Assembly (NCBI RefSeq): GCF_900182955.1
Contig: NZ_FXUL01000007.1
Coordinates: 124,001-188,000 of the forward strand
From: Noviherbaspirillum suwonense
GTDB lineage: Bacteria; Pseudomonadota; Gammaproteobacteria; Burkholderiales; Burkholderiaceae_D
Reading direction: 5' to 3'
DNA: 64,000 nt
Positions 34,547 to 43,158 of this stretch are shown here, piece after piece (position 1 is the first letter of the stretch; each line of letters begins with the position of its first letter). Both the position numbers and the translations under genes were made by a program. The notes below the pieces were generated by a model. That model made no database searches and was not told the DNA's origin. It was given only the letters and a program-made list of their open reading frames with translations.

Positions 34547-35881
34547 ATGATGAAAACTGCAATTACCAACGTGCTCGTGTTCGATGGCAGCGGCGAAGAC
34601 CCTTACAAGGGCGAGGTGCTGATCGAAGGCAACCGGATCGTCGAGGTGGCCCGTGCGCCCGGCAAGCTTCATGGCGCCGCCGACAAGGTCATCGACGGCG
34701 GCGGCAAGTTCCTGATGCCCGGCATGACGGAAGCCCATACCCACTTCTCGTGGAACGACCAGCCGTCGCTGAACGCGATCCAGATGATGCCGCCGGAAGA
34801 GCACATCCTGTGGTGCGTCGGCGTGGCGAAGCGCTACCTGGACATGGGCTGGACATCGGCGATCGGCGCGGCGGCAGCCAAGCCGCGCCTGGACGTCGTG
34901 CTTCGCAACGCGGTCGAGTCCGGCCAGTTTCCCGGGCCGCGCTACCTGGCGGGCAGCCAGGAAATCTGCACGCTGGGCGGCCTCGGCGACAACACGCTGC
35001 CGCATCTGCCGTTCGAGGAACTGAGTTTCGGCAGCATGGTGAGCGGCCCCGAGGAAATGCGGCAATGCGCCCGCATGTTCATCAAGTACGGCGTCGACCA
35101 TCTGAAAATCAACTTGTCCGGCGAATATATCGCCGGCCTGTCGGCCGAGGCCTCGCCTTTCTCTGAGGAAGAAATCGCGATGCTGGTCCGCGAAGCAAAG
35201 CGCAACGGCAAGCGGGTCGCAGCGCATGCCCGTTCCAGCGATTCGGTCAAGCAATGCGTGCGCCACGGGATCGAACTGGTCTACCACGCCAGCTTCGCGG
35301 ACGAGGAAGCGCTGGACATGCTGGAGGAAAACAAGGAAAAGCATTTCGTCGCGCCGGGACTGGCCTGGCTCATCCGCACCAATTTCAATGCGTCGGAATA
35401 CGGCATCACGCCCGAGATCGCGGAGAAGATGGGCTACAAGCGCGAGCTCGAGGCGGCCACGGAAACGCTGCGCAAGATGCACAAGCGCGGCATCCGGGTG
35501 CTGCCCGGCGGCGATTACGGCTTCGCCTGGATGCCGCACGGCACGAATGCGAACGACCTGCAATACCTGGTCGACTACGTCGGCATGACGGCGAAGGAAG
35601 CGCTGCTGTCGGCAACCAGACTGGGCGGCGAAATCATGATGCGTCCGCATGAACTCGGGCAGCTCAAGCCCGGCTACCTGGCCGACCTCGTGCTGGTCGA
35701 CGGCAACCCGCTGACGAATCTCGGCTACCTGACCGAGCCGTCCAGGATCGCGATGGTCATGAAGGATGGGGTGACGTACAAGACCCCCTCGGACCCCAGC
35801 CCGGCCGATGCATCGATCCATCTTCCACCGCGTGAGAATCCGCTGGCCGACGAGGGTCTCAAGGAAGCAATGGCGAGCTGA
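34547..35881 (+). CDS. Metal-dependent amidohydrolase (imidazolonepropionase/prolidase-like subgroup)
   Basis: A 444-residue amidohydrolase-superfamily enzyme. The metal-site pattern is complete: HxH in TEAHTHFSW, a likely carboxylated Lys in DHLKINLSGEY, His in VAAHARSSD, His in LVYHASFAD and the catalytic Asp in LPGGDYGFAW. The C-terminal strand GQLKPGYLADLVLVDGNPL closes the composite domain. It resembles the group containing Xaa-Arg/Lys dipeptidases and related hydrolases of N-acyl compounds. There is no signal peptide, so it acts in the cytoplasm after import. GAGGAG lies upstream of tandem ATG codons at 34547 and 34550. It likely cleaves an amide, carbamate or cyclic imide carried in by the adjacent Liv-type system. 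Confidence 0.9.
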   Translation: MMKTAITNVLVFDGSGEDPYKGEVLIEGNRIVEVARAPGKLHGAADKVIDGGGKFLMPGMTEAHTHFSWNDQPSLNAIQMMPPEEHILWCVGVAKRYLDMGWTSAIGAAAAKPRLDVVLRNAVESGQFPGPRYLAGSQEICTLGGLGDNTLPHLPFEELSFGSMVSGPEEMRQCARMFIKYGVDHLKINLSGEYIAGLSAEASPFSEEEIAMLVREAKRNGKRVAAHARSSDSVKQCVRHGIELVYHASFADEEALDMLEENKEKHFVAPGLAWLIRTNFNASEYGITPEIAEKMGYKRELEAATETLRKMHKRGIRVLPGGDYGFAWMPHGTNANDLQYLVDYVGMTAKEALLSATRLGGEIMMRPHELGQLKPGYLADLVLVDGNPLTNLGYLTEPSRIAMVMKDGVTYKTPSDPSPADASIHLPPRENPLADEGLKEAMAS

Positions 35882-36092
35882 AGGGCGGCACATTGCCCCG
35901 GGAGAGCCGGCTGCCCGCAGCAGTCGGCCTGGAGCGGTCGCGTCCGCGCCATCGCTGGAACGCCTCGCTTGCCATCCCGGCGGCGCAGCGGCTCGTTGGC
36001 GGAGCAGGCCGCCATCGGTGCGAGTCCCATGGGCAGCATCCTGCTCCGGAGACGCCATCGGCGATGCAACAGTGAAGTCCATGACCTGAATG

Positions 36093-36115
36093 AAAGCCGG
36101 CCGCGCGCCGGTTTT
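36093..36115 (+). terminator. Strong hairpin, probable bidirectional terminator
   Basis: AAAGCCGGC-CGCGC-GCCGGTTTT forms a nine-pair stem (one G-U) with a 5-base loop, and outer CCTG/CAGG can extend it. The U-rich tail is within the stem end, so strength is uncertain. It lies about 210 bases after the amidohydrolase stop and 54 before the permease gene, implying that the Liv genes may have separate expression. Confidence 0.5.
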
Positions 36116-36168
36116 CAGGCGCGCCCGCATGCCGGCGCCGGTTCAGGTCCTCATAAGGTGGGCCAGGC

Positions 36169-37029
36169 ATGAAGCTACTATTCAGTGTGACGATGAATGC
36201 GATCACGGTCGCATCCCTCTATTTTCTGGTTGCAAGCGGTTTTTCCCTGATCTTCGGCCTGCTGCGGTCGGTGAACATGGCACACGGCGCGCTCTACCTG
36301 CTGGGCGCGTACTCGGGCTACGAGATTGCGCTGAAGACCGGGTCATGGCTGGCCGGACTGGGCGGCGCCTGCCTGCTCGTGGCGCTGGTGGGCGTCGTCC
36401 TGCACCAGACCCTGGTCAAGCGGCTCGCCGGCGACGAACTCCGGCAGGCGCTGGTCACCATCGGCTTCTCCATCGTCCTCGGCGATCTGCTGCTGATCCG
36501 CTACGGCGGCGCCACCGTCCAGTACGAGCCGCCGGAAGCGATCTTCGATGCGACGCCGTTTCCGATCATCGGGGCTTATCCGACGATACGCCTGGTCGTG
36601 ATCGCCGTGGCCGTCGTGGTCGGCCTGCTGCTGTGGGCGCTGATACAGAAAACCCGGCTGGGCATGGCCATCCGCGCCGGCGTCGACGATGCGCCCATCC
36701 TCGGCGCGATGGGCTTCAATGTGTCGCGCTATGTCCTGGCCGTCTTCGCGCTGGGCGCCGGCCTGGCAGGCCTGGCCGGCGTGATCGGCGGCAGCGCGCT
36801 GTCGGTCGCGCCGGGCGAGGATTCCCGCTTCCTGCTGTCGTCGCTGGTCGTGGTCATCGTCGGCGGCATGGGCAGCCTGCCGGGCGCGGCGCTGGGCGCC
36901 GTGCTGATCGGCTTCACCGAGCAGTTCGGGCTGGCATTTTTCCCGAACTACGCGATCCTGATGACCTTCGTGCTGATGGTCGCCGTGCTCGCGTTCCGGC
37001 CGCAGGGCCTGATGGGAAGGGCGGTATGA
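36169..37029 (+). CDS. livH: Branched-chain amino acid ABC transporter permease, LivH type
   Basis: Inner-membrane permease of 286 residues with about eight membrane segments. Typical LivH elements are GFSLIFGLLRSVNMAHGALY near the N-terminus and the coupling motif TRLGMAIRAGVDDAPILGAM, with the later conserved segment IVGGMGSLPGAALGAVLIG. Its stop overlaps the livM start by four bases. The system belongs to the HAAT family, which also carries amides, urea and aromatic acids, so the Liv name does not fix the substrate. Confidence 0.92.
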   Translation: MKLLFSVTMNAITVASLYFLVASGFSLIFGLLRSVNMAHGALYLLGAYSGYEIALKTGSWLAGLGGACLLVALVGVVLHQTLVKRLAGDELRQALVTIGFSIVLGDLLLIRYGGATVQYEPPEAIFDATPFPIIGAYPTIRLVVIAVAVVVGLLLWALIQKTRLGMAIRAGVDDAPILGAMGFNVSRYVLAVFALGAGLAGLAGVIGGSALSVAPGEDSRFLLSSLVVVIVGGMGSLPGAALGAVLIGFTEQFGLAFFPNYAILMTFVLMVAVLAFRPQGLMGRAV

Positions 37030-38021
37030 AGCGCGCGGCGGTTGCGCTGGCCGCGCTCGCGGCGCTGTCCTTTCCCTTCTGGGCCAGCGAATTCTGGGTA
37101 GCGACGGTGGTGTGCCGGATGCTGATCCTGGGCGTGCTGGCGCTCAGCCTGACCTTCCTCGCGTCCTTCATGGGCCTGGTCTCCTTTGCCCAGATGGCCG
37201 TCGCCGGGTCGGCCGCCTATACGCTGGCCCTGCTTTCCGCAAATACCTCCGGTGTCGGCGTTGAAATCGGCTGGCCGCTCGCGGTGCTGGCCGCGATTGC
37301 GCTGGCGACATTCACCGGCTTCGTCTTCGGCGCGATCTCGATCAAATCCTCAGGTATCTACCTGCTGATGATCACGCTGGCGATCTCGGTCTGCATGTTC
37401 TATTTCGTTTCGCAGAATACCGCGGTCTTCAACGGGTTCGACGGCATCAACGGCATCAGGGCGCCCACGGTCGGGTCCACAAACCTGCGTGCGCCGACGC
37501 CGTTCTATTTCCTGTGCCTGGCCGTCGCGGTCGCGCTGGCGGGGCTGGTCGCCTACCTGGAGAGCACCCCGGCGGGTTCCCTGTTCCATGCCTACCGCAA
37601 CGCGCCGCTGCGCCTCAATGCGCTCGGCTTCAATACGGTCGCGCTGCGCCTATTGGGGTTCACGCTGGCCGGCTTTATCGCCGGCATCGGCGGCGTGCTT
37701 AATACCTGGTACAACGGCCAGGTCTCCCCGTCGTCTATCGACGTGCATGCCGCCGTGCAGCTGCTGGTGGTGGCCGTGATCGGCGGCATGAAGCGCCCGG
37801 TCGGCGCGTTTCTGGGCGCCATGGTCTACGTGCTGCTGGAGAACTTCGCCGCCGAGCTGATCAGCCGGGAGCGCTTCAACCTCGTGATCGGCATCACCTT
37901 CATGCTGATCGTTTCCGTCTCGCGCGACGGCCTGCTTGGCATCGTGCGGGACGCGTCGCAGTTCTTTAGAAAGTCGCTCTCCCGAGCACCCCGAGTAACT
38001 CTCGAGAAAGTTACCCGTTGA
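37026..38021 (+). CDS. livM: Branched-chain amino acid ABC transporter permease, LivM type
   Basis: Second permease, 331 residues, with overlap start at 37026 (ATGA). It has the LivM signature LTFLASFMGLVSFAQMAVAG, the segment SIKSSGIYLLMITLAISVCM, and the coupling region FHAYRNAPLRLNALGFNT. The loop VIGGMKRPVGAFLGAMVY is the LivM counterpart of the LivH glycine motif. It partners with livH and the ATPases at 39320-40769. Confidence 0.92.
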   Translation: MKRAAVALAALAALSFPFWASEFWVATVVCRMLILGVLALSLTFLASFMGLVSFAQMAVAGSAAYTLALLSANTSGVGVEIGWPLAVLAAIALATFTGFVFGAISIKSSGIYLLMITLAISVCMFYFVSQNTAVFNGFDGINGIRAPTVGSTNLRAPTPFYFLCLAVAVALAGLVAYLESTPAGSLFHAYRNAPLRLNALGFNTVALRLLGFTLAGFIAGIGGVLNTWYNGQVSPSSIDVHAAVQLLVVAVIGGMKRPVGAFLGAMVYVLLENFAAELISRERFNLVIGITFMLIVSVSRDGLLGIVRDASQFFRKSLSRAPRVTLEKVTR

Positions 38022-38050
38022 TTCACTACTTATAAGACACAGGAGACAAG

Positions 38051-39304
38051 ATGAAAAAAATGATCAATCTGGCAGGCCTTGCCGCGCTGTCCACGCTGGC
38101 CCTCGCATCCGCCGGCGTCCACGCGCAGCAGACGATCCGCATGGGCGCCTTGACGACGCTGGAAGGCCCGTTCGCGCAGGCCGGCCAGGACGGATTGCGC
38201 GGCGTCGAACTGGCGCTGGAAGAAGCCGGCTACAAGGTCGCGGGCAAGAAGATCGAACTGATCAAGGAATCCAGCAACGCCAAGCCGGACGTGGCCGTGG
38301 CGCGGACCCGCAAGCTGATCGAGCAGGACAAGGTCGACTTCGTCGTCGGCCCGCTGTCCGGCGGCGAAGGACTGGCGGTGAAGGATTACGCCAACACGGT
38401 CCCTGGAAAGACCTTCCTCAACGGCACGTCCGGCGCGCAGGACACGACGCTGCGCAACCCGGCGCCCAACTTCTTCCGCTTCTCGACCGACGGCGCGCAA
38501 TGGCAGGCGGGGCTGGGCAGCTATGCCTATGACGTGAAGAAATACCGCAATATCGCCGTGATCTCCGAAGACTATTCCTTCCCGTATTCGCAGGTGATGG
38601 GCTTCCAGCTGGAATACTGCGCACGGGGCGGCAAGATCGCCCAGAAAAACTGGGTGCCGCTGGGGACCAAGGACTACACGTCCGTCATCGCGCGCCTGCC
38701 GCAGGATGTCGACGCGGTCTACGTGCTGCTGGGCGGCTCCGACGCGGTCAATTTCTTTACCCAGTATTACCAGTCGGGCGGCAAGGCCAACATCATCGGT
38801 GGCAGCGTGACGGTCGACCAGAATGTGCTGAGCACCAAGGGCGCGTTCCGCAACAAGATGATCGGGCTCATTTCCGCAGGCCCGATCGCCGATGCCAACC
38901 CCGATCCGAAATGGGTTGCCTTCGTCGACGCCTACAAGAAGAAATTCCCCGACGGTTTCAGCTCGCCTTCGCTGTTCGCGCATGGCTACTACGTCAATAC
39001 CAAGGCGGCCCTGCTCGCGCTGGAACAGGTCAAGGGCGACCTGAGCGACAACCAGCAGAAATTCCAGAAGGCGCTTGCCTCGCTAACGCTGGATTCGCCC
39101 ACCGGCAAGGTCGTGCTGGACGAGAACCGGCAGGCGATCGCCGACAACTACGTGACCGAGGTGGTGCAGGGGAGCAATGGCAGTTTCCAGAACAAGCTGG
39201 TCAAAACCGCCAAGGCCGTGCCCCAGTCCCTCGGACTTCCGCGCGACGCGTTCCTGAAGCTGGGATCGGCTTCGCGCGACAATCCGGCGTGCACCGCGCA
39301 GTAA
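38051..39304 (+). CDS. Branched-chain amino acid/amide-type ABC substrate-binding protein
   Basis: Periplasmic binding protein of 417 residues with a Sec signal (MKKMINLAGLAALSTLALAS, cleavage near VHAQ). AGGAG precedes 38051. The receptor-ligand-binding fold is shown by IRMGALTTLEGPFAQAGQ, VDFVVGPLSGGEGLAV and NIAVISEDYSFPYSQVMGF. It is longer than LivK and closer to the amide/aromatic-acid binders of the family. It is embedded between permease and ATPase genes and defines the specificity of the importer, but no ligand can be assigned from sequence. Confidence 0.9.
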   Translation: MKKMINLAGLAALSTLALASAGVHAQQTIRMGALTTLEGPFAQAGQDGLRGVELALEEAGYKVAGKKIELIKESSNAKPDVAVARTRKLIEQDKVDFVVGPLSGGEGLAVKDYANTVPGKTFLNGTSGAQDTTLRNPAPNFFRFSTDGAQWQAGLGSYAYDVKKYRNIAVISEDYSFPYSQVMGFQLEYCARGGKIAQKNWVPLGTKDYTSVIARLPQDVDAVYVLLGGSDAVNFFTQYYQSGGKANIIGGSVTVDQNVLSTKGAFRNKMIGLISAGPIADANPDPKWVAFVDAYKKKFPDGFSSPSLFAHGYYVNTKAALLALEQVKGDLSDNQQKFQKALASLTLDSPTGKVVLDENRQAIADNYVTEVVQGSNGSFQNKLVKTAKAVPQSLGLPRDAFLKLGSASRDNPACTAQ

Positions 39305-39319
39305 GCCGGGACCAGCGCG

Positions 39320-40069
39320 ATGGCATCGGAAACCATTCTCGACGTGGCCGGCGTGAGCATCCAGTACGGTGTCATCCGGGTCGTCAACGGCGTGTCGCTG
39401 GCGCTGCGCAGCGGCGAGCGTCATGCGCTGCTGGGCACCAATGGCGCCGGGAAGACCAGCCTCTTCAACGGCATCGCCGGCGAAGTGCCGCTGGCGGCGG
39501 GACGCATCTCGTTTCGGGGCCGGGAAATTTCCGGCCTGAAGGCCTACCAGCGGGCGCGCCTCGGCATTGCCCGCACCTTCCAGACCTCGCTGTCGTTCGG
39601 CGACCGCAGCGTCCGGGAAAACATGCGGGTATCGCTGCTCGGCAACGGCAGCCCCCGCATCGGCATCCGGCCTTGGAGCCGGATGCCCGCGATGGAGCGC
39701 CGGGTCGACGATGCGCTGCAGGCGTTCGGGCTGATGGAGGTCTCCGCGCAGCCGGTCGGGGAGCTGTCCTACGGGCAGCAGCGCGAGATCGAACTGTGCA
39801 TGGCCCTGATCGGCAAGCCGGACCTGCTGCTGCTCGACGAACCGGCTGCCGGCATGTCGCCGCAAGCCCGGAAGGAACTGGTGCGCCGTCTGGAGGCGCT
39901 GCCGCGCGACATCACCATGCTGTTCGTCGAACATGACATGGACGTCGCATTGCGCCTGGCAGACCGGGTGACGGTCATGCGGGACGGGGAAATCGTCGCG
40001 ACCGGGACGCCCGACGCGATCCGTGCAAACCCGGTCGTAAAGGAGATCTACCTTGGCAAATCCCACTAG
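39320..40069 (+). CDS. livG: Branched-chain amino acid ABC transporter ATPase, LivG type
   Basis: ATPase of 249 residues. Walker A is GTNGAGKTSLFNGIAG, the LivG-specific phrase GIARTFQTSLSFGD follows, the signature is LSYGQQREIELCMAL and Walker B is LLLLDEPAAGMSP. The switch His is in FVEHDMDVALRLADR. Its 3' end overlaps livF by 17 bases. It starts 15 bases after the binding-protein stop. Confidence 0.92.
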   Translation: MASETILDVAGVSIQYGVIRVVNGVSLALRSGERHALLGTNGAGKTSLFNGIAGEVPLAAGRISFRGREISGLKAYQRARLGIARTFQTSLSFGDRSVRENMRVSLLGNGSPRIGIRPWSRMPAMERRVDDALQAFGLMEVSAQPVGELSYGQQREIELCMALIGKPDLLLLDEPAAGMSPQARKELVRRLEALPRDITMLFVEHDMDVALRLADRVTVMRDGEIVATGTPDAIRANPVVKEIYLGKSH

Positions 40070-40769
40070 CGCGCTATCGATCAGGGGCCTGTACGTCGAT
40101 CGCGGCGCCCAGCCTATCCTGCATGGGCTGAACTTGCAGCTCACAGGCGGGCGGCTGGCCGTGCTGGGACGCAACGGCGCGGGCAAGTCCACGCTGTGCC
40201 TGGCCATCATGGGAATGCTCCCGGTCAGGAGCGGCTCGATCACGCTCGACGGCGTCGAACTGGCCGGCAAGCCGCCGCATGACATCGCCGCGGCCGGCAT
40301 TACGCTGGTCCCGCAGGGGCGGCGCGTCTTTCCGTCCCTGACGGTCGACGAGCACCTGCGCCTGATGGAAGGCCGTCGGCCCGGGCCATGGAATGCAGCC
40401 CGCGTCTATCGGGAATTGCCGCGGCTCGCCGAACGCAAGACTAACTATGGCAACCAGCTCTCGGGCGGCGAAAAGCAGATGCTTGCGCTGGGAAGGGCGC
40501 TGATGACCAATCCCCGGCTGATCGTGCTGGACGAGCCTTCCGAAGGCCTGTCGCCGCTGATCGTGGAGCACCTGCTGCAGCTCATTGCCGAGTGCCACCG
40601 CGAGGGCACCAGCATCCTGCTGGTCGAGCAGAACATGCGCGCCGGACTCACGGCGGCCGCGGAAGTGGCGCTGATGTCCGGCGGCGTGGTCAGCCATACG
40701 GTCTCCTCCGAAACATTGCAGTCGGACGAGAACCTGCAGCACCAATATCTTGGCATCGCTACCCATTGA
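40053..40769 (+). CDS. livF: Branched-chain amino acid ABC transporter ATPase, LivF type
   Basis: Second ATPase, 238 residues. The start is a TTG at 40053, supported by AGGAGA upstream and overlap with livG. Walker A is GRNGAGKSTLC, then the LivF marker ITLVPQGRRVFPSLTVDEHL, signature LSGGEKQMLALGRAL, Walker B LIVLDEPSEGLSP and the family ending LLVEQNMRAGL. It forms the heterodimeric motor with LivG. Confidence 0.92.
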   Translation: MANPTSALSIRGLYVDRGAQPILHGLNLQLTGGRLAVLGRNGAGKSTLCLAIMGMLPVRSGSITLDGVELAGKPPHDIAAAGITLVPQGRRVFPSLTVDEHLRLMEGRRPGPWNAARVYRELPRLAERKTNYGNQLSGGEKQMLALGRALMTNPRLIVLDEPSEGLSPLIVEHLLQLIAECHREGTSILLVEQNMRAGLTAAAEVALMSGGVVSHTVSSETLQSDENLQHQYLGIATH

Positions 40770-40778
40770 GAGGACGCC

Positions 40779-41561
40779 GTGACGAAACGACTGGCTGGAA
40801 AACTGGCAGTGATCACCGGAGGCTCCGAGGGCCTGGGACTGGCGATCGCGAAGGCGTATGCGAGCGAAGGCGCGGACATCATCCTGGTGGCGCGCGACCA
40901 GGCCAAGCTCGGCCTCGCAGCCACGCAGGTGCGCGAATGCGGCGCGGAGGTGCAGACCTATGCATCCGATCTGAGCGACGGCAAGAATCGCGAGGAGCTG
41001 GTCGATACGCTGGCAATCATCAACCGCAACCGAAAAATCGACGTGCTGGTCAACAATGCCGGGACCTCGGTCTTCACGCCGCTGGGCCGGATCACGACGC
41101 GGGAATTCGAAGGGCAGGTCAACCTGAACGTCGCCGCGCCGCTCTTCCTGACGCAGAGCCTGCTGCCGCTGATGCGCAAGCCCGGCGCATCGGTGATCAA
41201 CATGTCCTCGTACTTTGCCGACAAGCTGCTGTGGAACCGTCCGTCCAGCGTCTATTCGCTGACCAAGGGCGCGCTCAACTCGCTGACCAAGGCGATGGCC
41301 TTCGAACTGGCGCCCGAGGGCATCCGGGTCAATGCCATCAGCCCTGGCACGGTGGACACGGCCTTGCGCCGCAACACGATCAGCAGGCTGCCGACCGAGC
41401 AGCAGGCAGAAATCGCGGAATCGATTTCCTCGCTGTACCCGAGCGGTCGGATCGGACGCACCGACGATTTCAACGGGCTGGCCGTGTATCTTGCCAGCGA
41501 TGACTCGGCATGGACCACGGGCGCGATCCTGAAAGTGGATGGCGGGCTTTCGTTGAGCTGA
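40779..41561 (+). CDS. Short-chain dehydrogenase/reductase
   Basis: A 260-residue classical SDR oxidoreductase using NAD(P)H. The start is GTG at 40779 with GAGAGGA upstream. Cofactor motif ITGGSEGLGLAIAK, NNAG in LVNNAGTSVF, catalytic Ser in INMSSYFADK and YxxxK in YSLTKGALN are all present, and the C-terminus WTTGAILKVDGGLSLS is typical. An Arg in VAR after the second strand suggests an NADP preference. It is ten bases after livF and is probably the last gene of the catabolic operon, oxidising or reducing the product of the hydrolases. Confidence 0.92.
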   Translation: MTKRLAGKLAVITGGSEGLGLAIAKAYASEGADIILVARDQAKLGLAATQVRECGAEVQTYASDLSDGKNREELVDTLAIINRNRKIDVLVNNAGTSVFTPLGRITTREFEGQVNLNVAAPLFLTQSLLPLMRKPGASVINMSSYFADKLLWNRPSSVYSLTKGALNSLTKAMAFELAPEGIRVNAISPGTVDTALRRNTISRLPTEQQAEIAESISSLYPSGRIGRTDDFNGLAVYLASDDSAWTTGAILKVDGGLSLS

Positions 41562-41884
41562 GCGGGAACCGTCGGCGCATCCACGGGCCCGATCGAAAGT
41601 CAGGGCGTACCGGATGAGAACGACGTTTCCGATCCGCAAACATGCCTTTTAGTGTGTAATAAGCGCAGCGCATTACACCACCGGCCGATCAAGCACCATC
41701 GTCCGTCCCCAGCGAATGGTGTTATGCGCTTGCGCCTATTCCACCCTAGGGAGTTCCATGGCGCCTTGCGAGCCAGGGCTGGTATAAGGGAGAATCGACA
41801 AGCGGTCGTGGCAAGCGCTTCGGATAACAAGCGCGGGCAGGGCGGGCACGGTCGCGGTAATCACGAGTTCCTTGAAATAAGCCT
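41562..41884 (+). other. Intergenic region upstream of the second AraC-type regulator
   Basis: About 320 bases without a supported gene. It likely carries the promoter for the regulator at 41885. It contains a near-palindrome of 25 bases at 41654-41678, listed separately. Confidence 0.45.
41654..41678. promoter_or_regulatory. Near-palindromic operator-like sequence
   Basis: GTGTAAT (41654-41660) and ATTACAC (41672-41678) are perfect inverted arms. The inner GCGC-A-GCGC continues the symmetry with a two-base AA offset on the left. Such extended dyads usually bind dimeric repressors. It lies about 205 bases upstream of the AraC-type gene and 93 bases after the SDR gene. Confidence 0.45.
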
Positions 41885-42670
41885 ATGAACGGCAGCAGAC
41901 GCAGATCGACGGCCAGCCCGTTCGGCGCCGGCCGTATTGTCTTTTGGCGCGGCGGCAGCCTGTGGATCGGGCATGCCGCCAGGGAAACCGAAAACCATGC
42001 GCACCATGCGATCCAGATCACGCTCGCGCTGGCGGGCGGCATGCTGCGTTTTCGCCAGCCCGGGCAGGCCTGGGCCAGCTACGGGGCGGCGATCGTCGCG
42101 GCCCATGCATCCCATGCATTCGACGCGCGCGACACACTGGTCGCGCTGGTGTTCGTCGAGCCCGAGTCGCTGGAAGGCCGGGCGCTGCGGGAACGCTATC
42201 CGGACGGCATTGCATCGCTCGACGGCGGACTGCTTGCCGAGCAGGCTGACTGGCTCGCGGCCAGCTATGCGCGGCATGACGGCGATGAAGCGCTTGCGTC
42301 ATGCGCGCAAGCCGTGACCACCGGGCTGTCTTCGATGCATCATTCTTCGCCAAAGCCGCTCGACAAGCGGATCGCGCGCGCCATCGATCTCCTCCGTGAA
42401 CGGCTTGCGGATGCGGTCCAGATGAGCGAGATTGCCGATGCGGTGCATCTTTCCTCCGAGCGCTTCCGCCATCTTTTCCTGCAGGAGACCGGCATCCGGT
42501 TTCGGCCCTATGTGCTCTGGCTGCGGCTGGAGGTCGCACTCGCGCGGTACGAGGCCGGCAGCAGCCTGACGGAGGCATCGCACGCGGGCGGCTTCGCCGA
42601 CTCCGCGCACTTTTCGCGGACATTCAAGCGCATGTTCGGCGTGACCGCGATCGGCGTTCAGCGCGCCTAG
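41885..42670 (+). CDS. AraC-family transcriptional regulator with cupin-like N-terminus
   Basis: A 261-residue regulator. The N-terminal part looks like a small cupin (HAHHAIQITLALAGGMLRF, then HASHAFDARDTLVALVF). The DNA-binding half has two helix-turn-helix units: MSEIADAVHLSSERFRHLFL and LTEASHAGGFADSAHFSRTF. The ribosome-binding site is weak. It lies past the right end of the Liv/SDR operon in the same direction; whether it regulates that cluster or the metallothionein gene 158 bases downstream is open. Confidence 0.88.
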   Translation: MNGSRRRSTASPFGAGRIVFWRGGSLWIGHAARETENHAHHAIQITLALAGGMLRFRQPGQAWASYGAAIVAAHASHAFDARDTLVALVFVEPESLEGRALRERYPDGIASLDGGLLAEQADWLAASYARHDGDEALASCAQAVTTGLSSMHHSSPKPLDKRIARAIDLLRERLADAVQMSEIADAVHLSSERFRHLFLQETGIRFRPYVLWLRLEVALARYEAGSSLTEASHAGGFADSAHFSRTFKRMFGVTAIGVQRA

Positions 42671-42828
42671 CCGGCGCTGGACGGCTCCATCGTCCTTCTC
42701 CCGCAGCCGCATGCCGGCCGGCCGCGCGCCAGCCCGCGACTGGCTGTCTGCGATTAGCCGTTTCATTCAATTCGCATTGCGGGCACGACCCTAGACTGGC
42801 ATCTCACTTTCAACAAAGGAGAAATGCC

Positions 42829-43002
42829 ATGAACGCCATGAACGCCATCCCTCAAGCCCCCTGCACCTGCAAAAACTGCCCAGGGGAGGGCTGTGCCTGC
42901 GGTTGCCAGACGATCCCGGCGCAACAGGCCGCCGCCAGCACGGCTTGCCCCTGCGGCCCGCAATGCAAGTGCGGCACCGGCTGCGCCTGCACCCGGAAAT
43001 AG
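42829..43002 (+). CDS. Metallothionein-like protein, 57 residues, 12 cysteines
   Basis: A very short gene with strong signals: AAAGGAG seven bases ahead of the ATG at 42829. The 57-residue product (start MNAMNAIPQ) has two Cys-rich clusters: CTCKNCPGEGCACGC and CPCGPQCKCGTGCAC, six cysteines each, joined by a linker (QTIPAQQAAASTA). The C-x-C and C-x-x-C spacing and absence of aromatic residues are typical of metallothioneins, which bind Zn, Cd or Cu in thiolate clusters in the cytoplasm. It lacks the His and Cys arrangement of the cyanobacterial/pseudomonad SmtA type, so it is a separate bacterial subclass. Function is inferred from composition. Confidence 0.8.
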   Translation: MNAMNAIPQAPCTCKNCPGEGCACGCQTIPAQQAAASTACPCGPQCKCGTGCACTRK

Positions 43003-43158
43003 GACCAATGGCCGCCGGTCTCCGGAAATACCGGGGCCGGCAGCCTTACCGGATTCAACCGGCATCAAAATCCCTGCATCCAGACCGGATTAGGCTGACG
43101 GGGTGCTTGCTCCGGCAGCAGGGATACGCCAAGGCCGGCAAGCGGATCCAGTGAGGCG

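Noticed and set aside
36090-37025. Upstream extension of livM through the whole livH gene
   Set aside because: This is an off-frame shadow of livH; the ATGA overlap at 37026 is the normal start.
42824-42832. ATG at 42824 as start for the metallothionein
   Set aside because: It reads ATG CCA TGA and stops at once; the correct frame begins at 42829.
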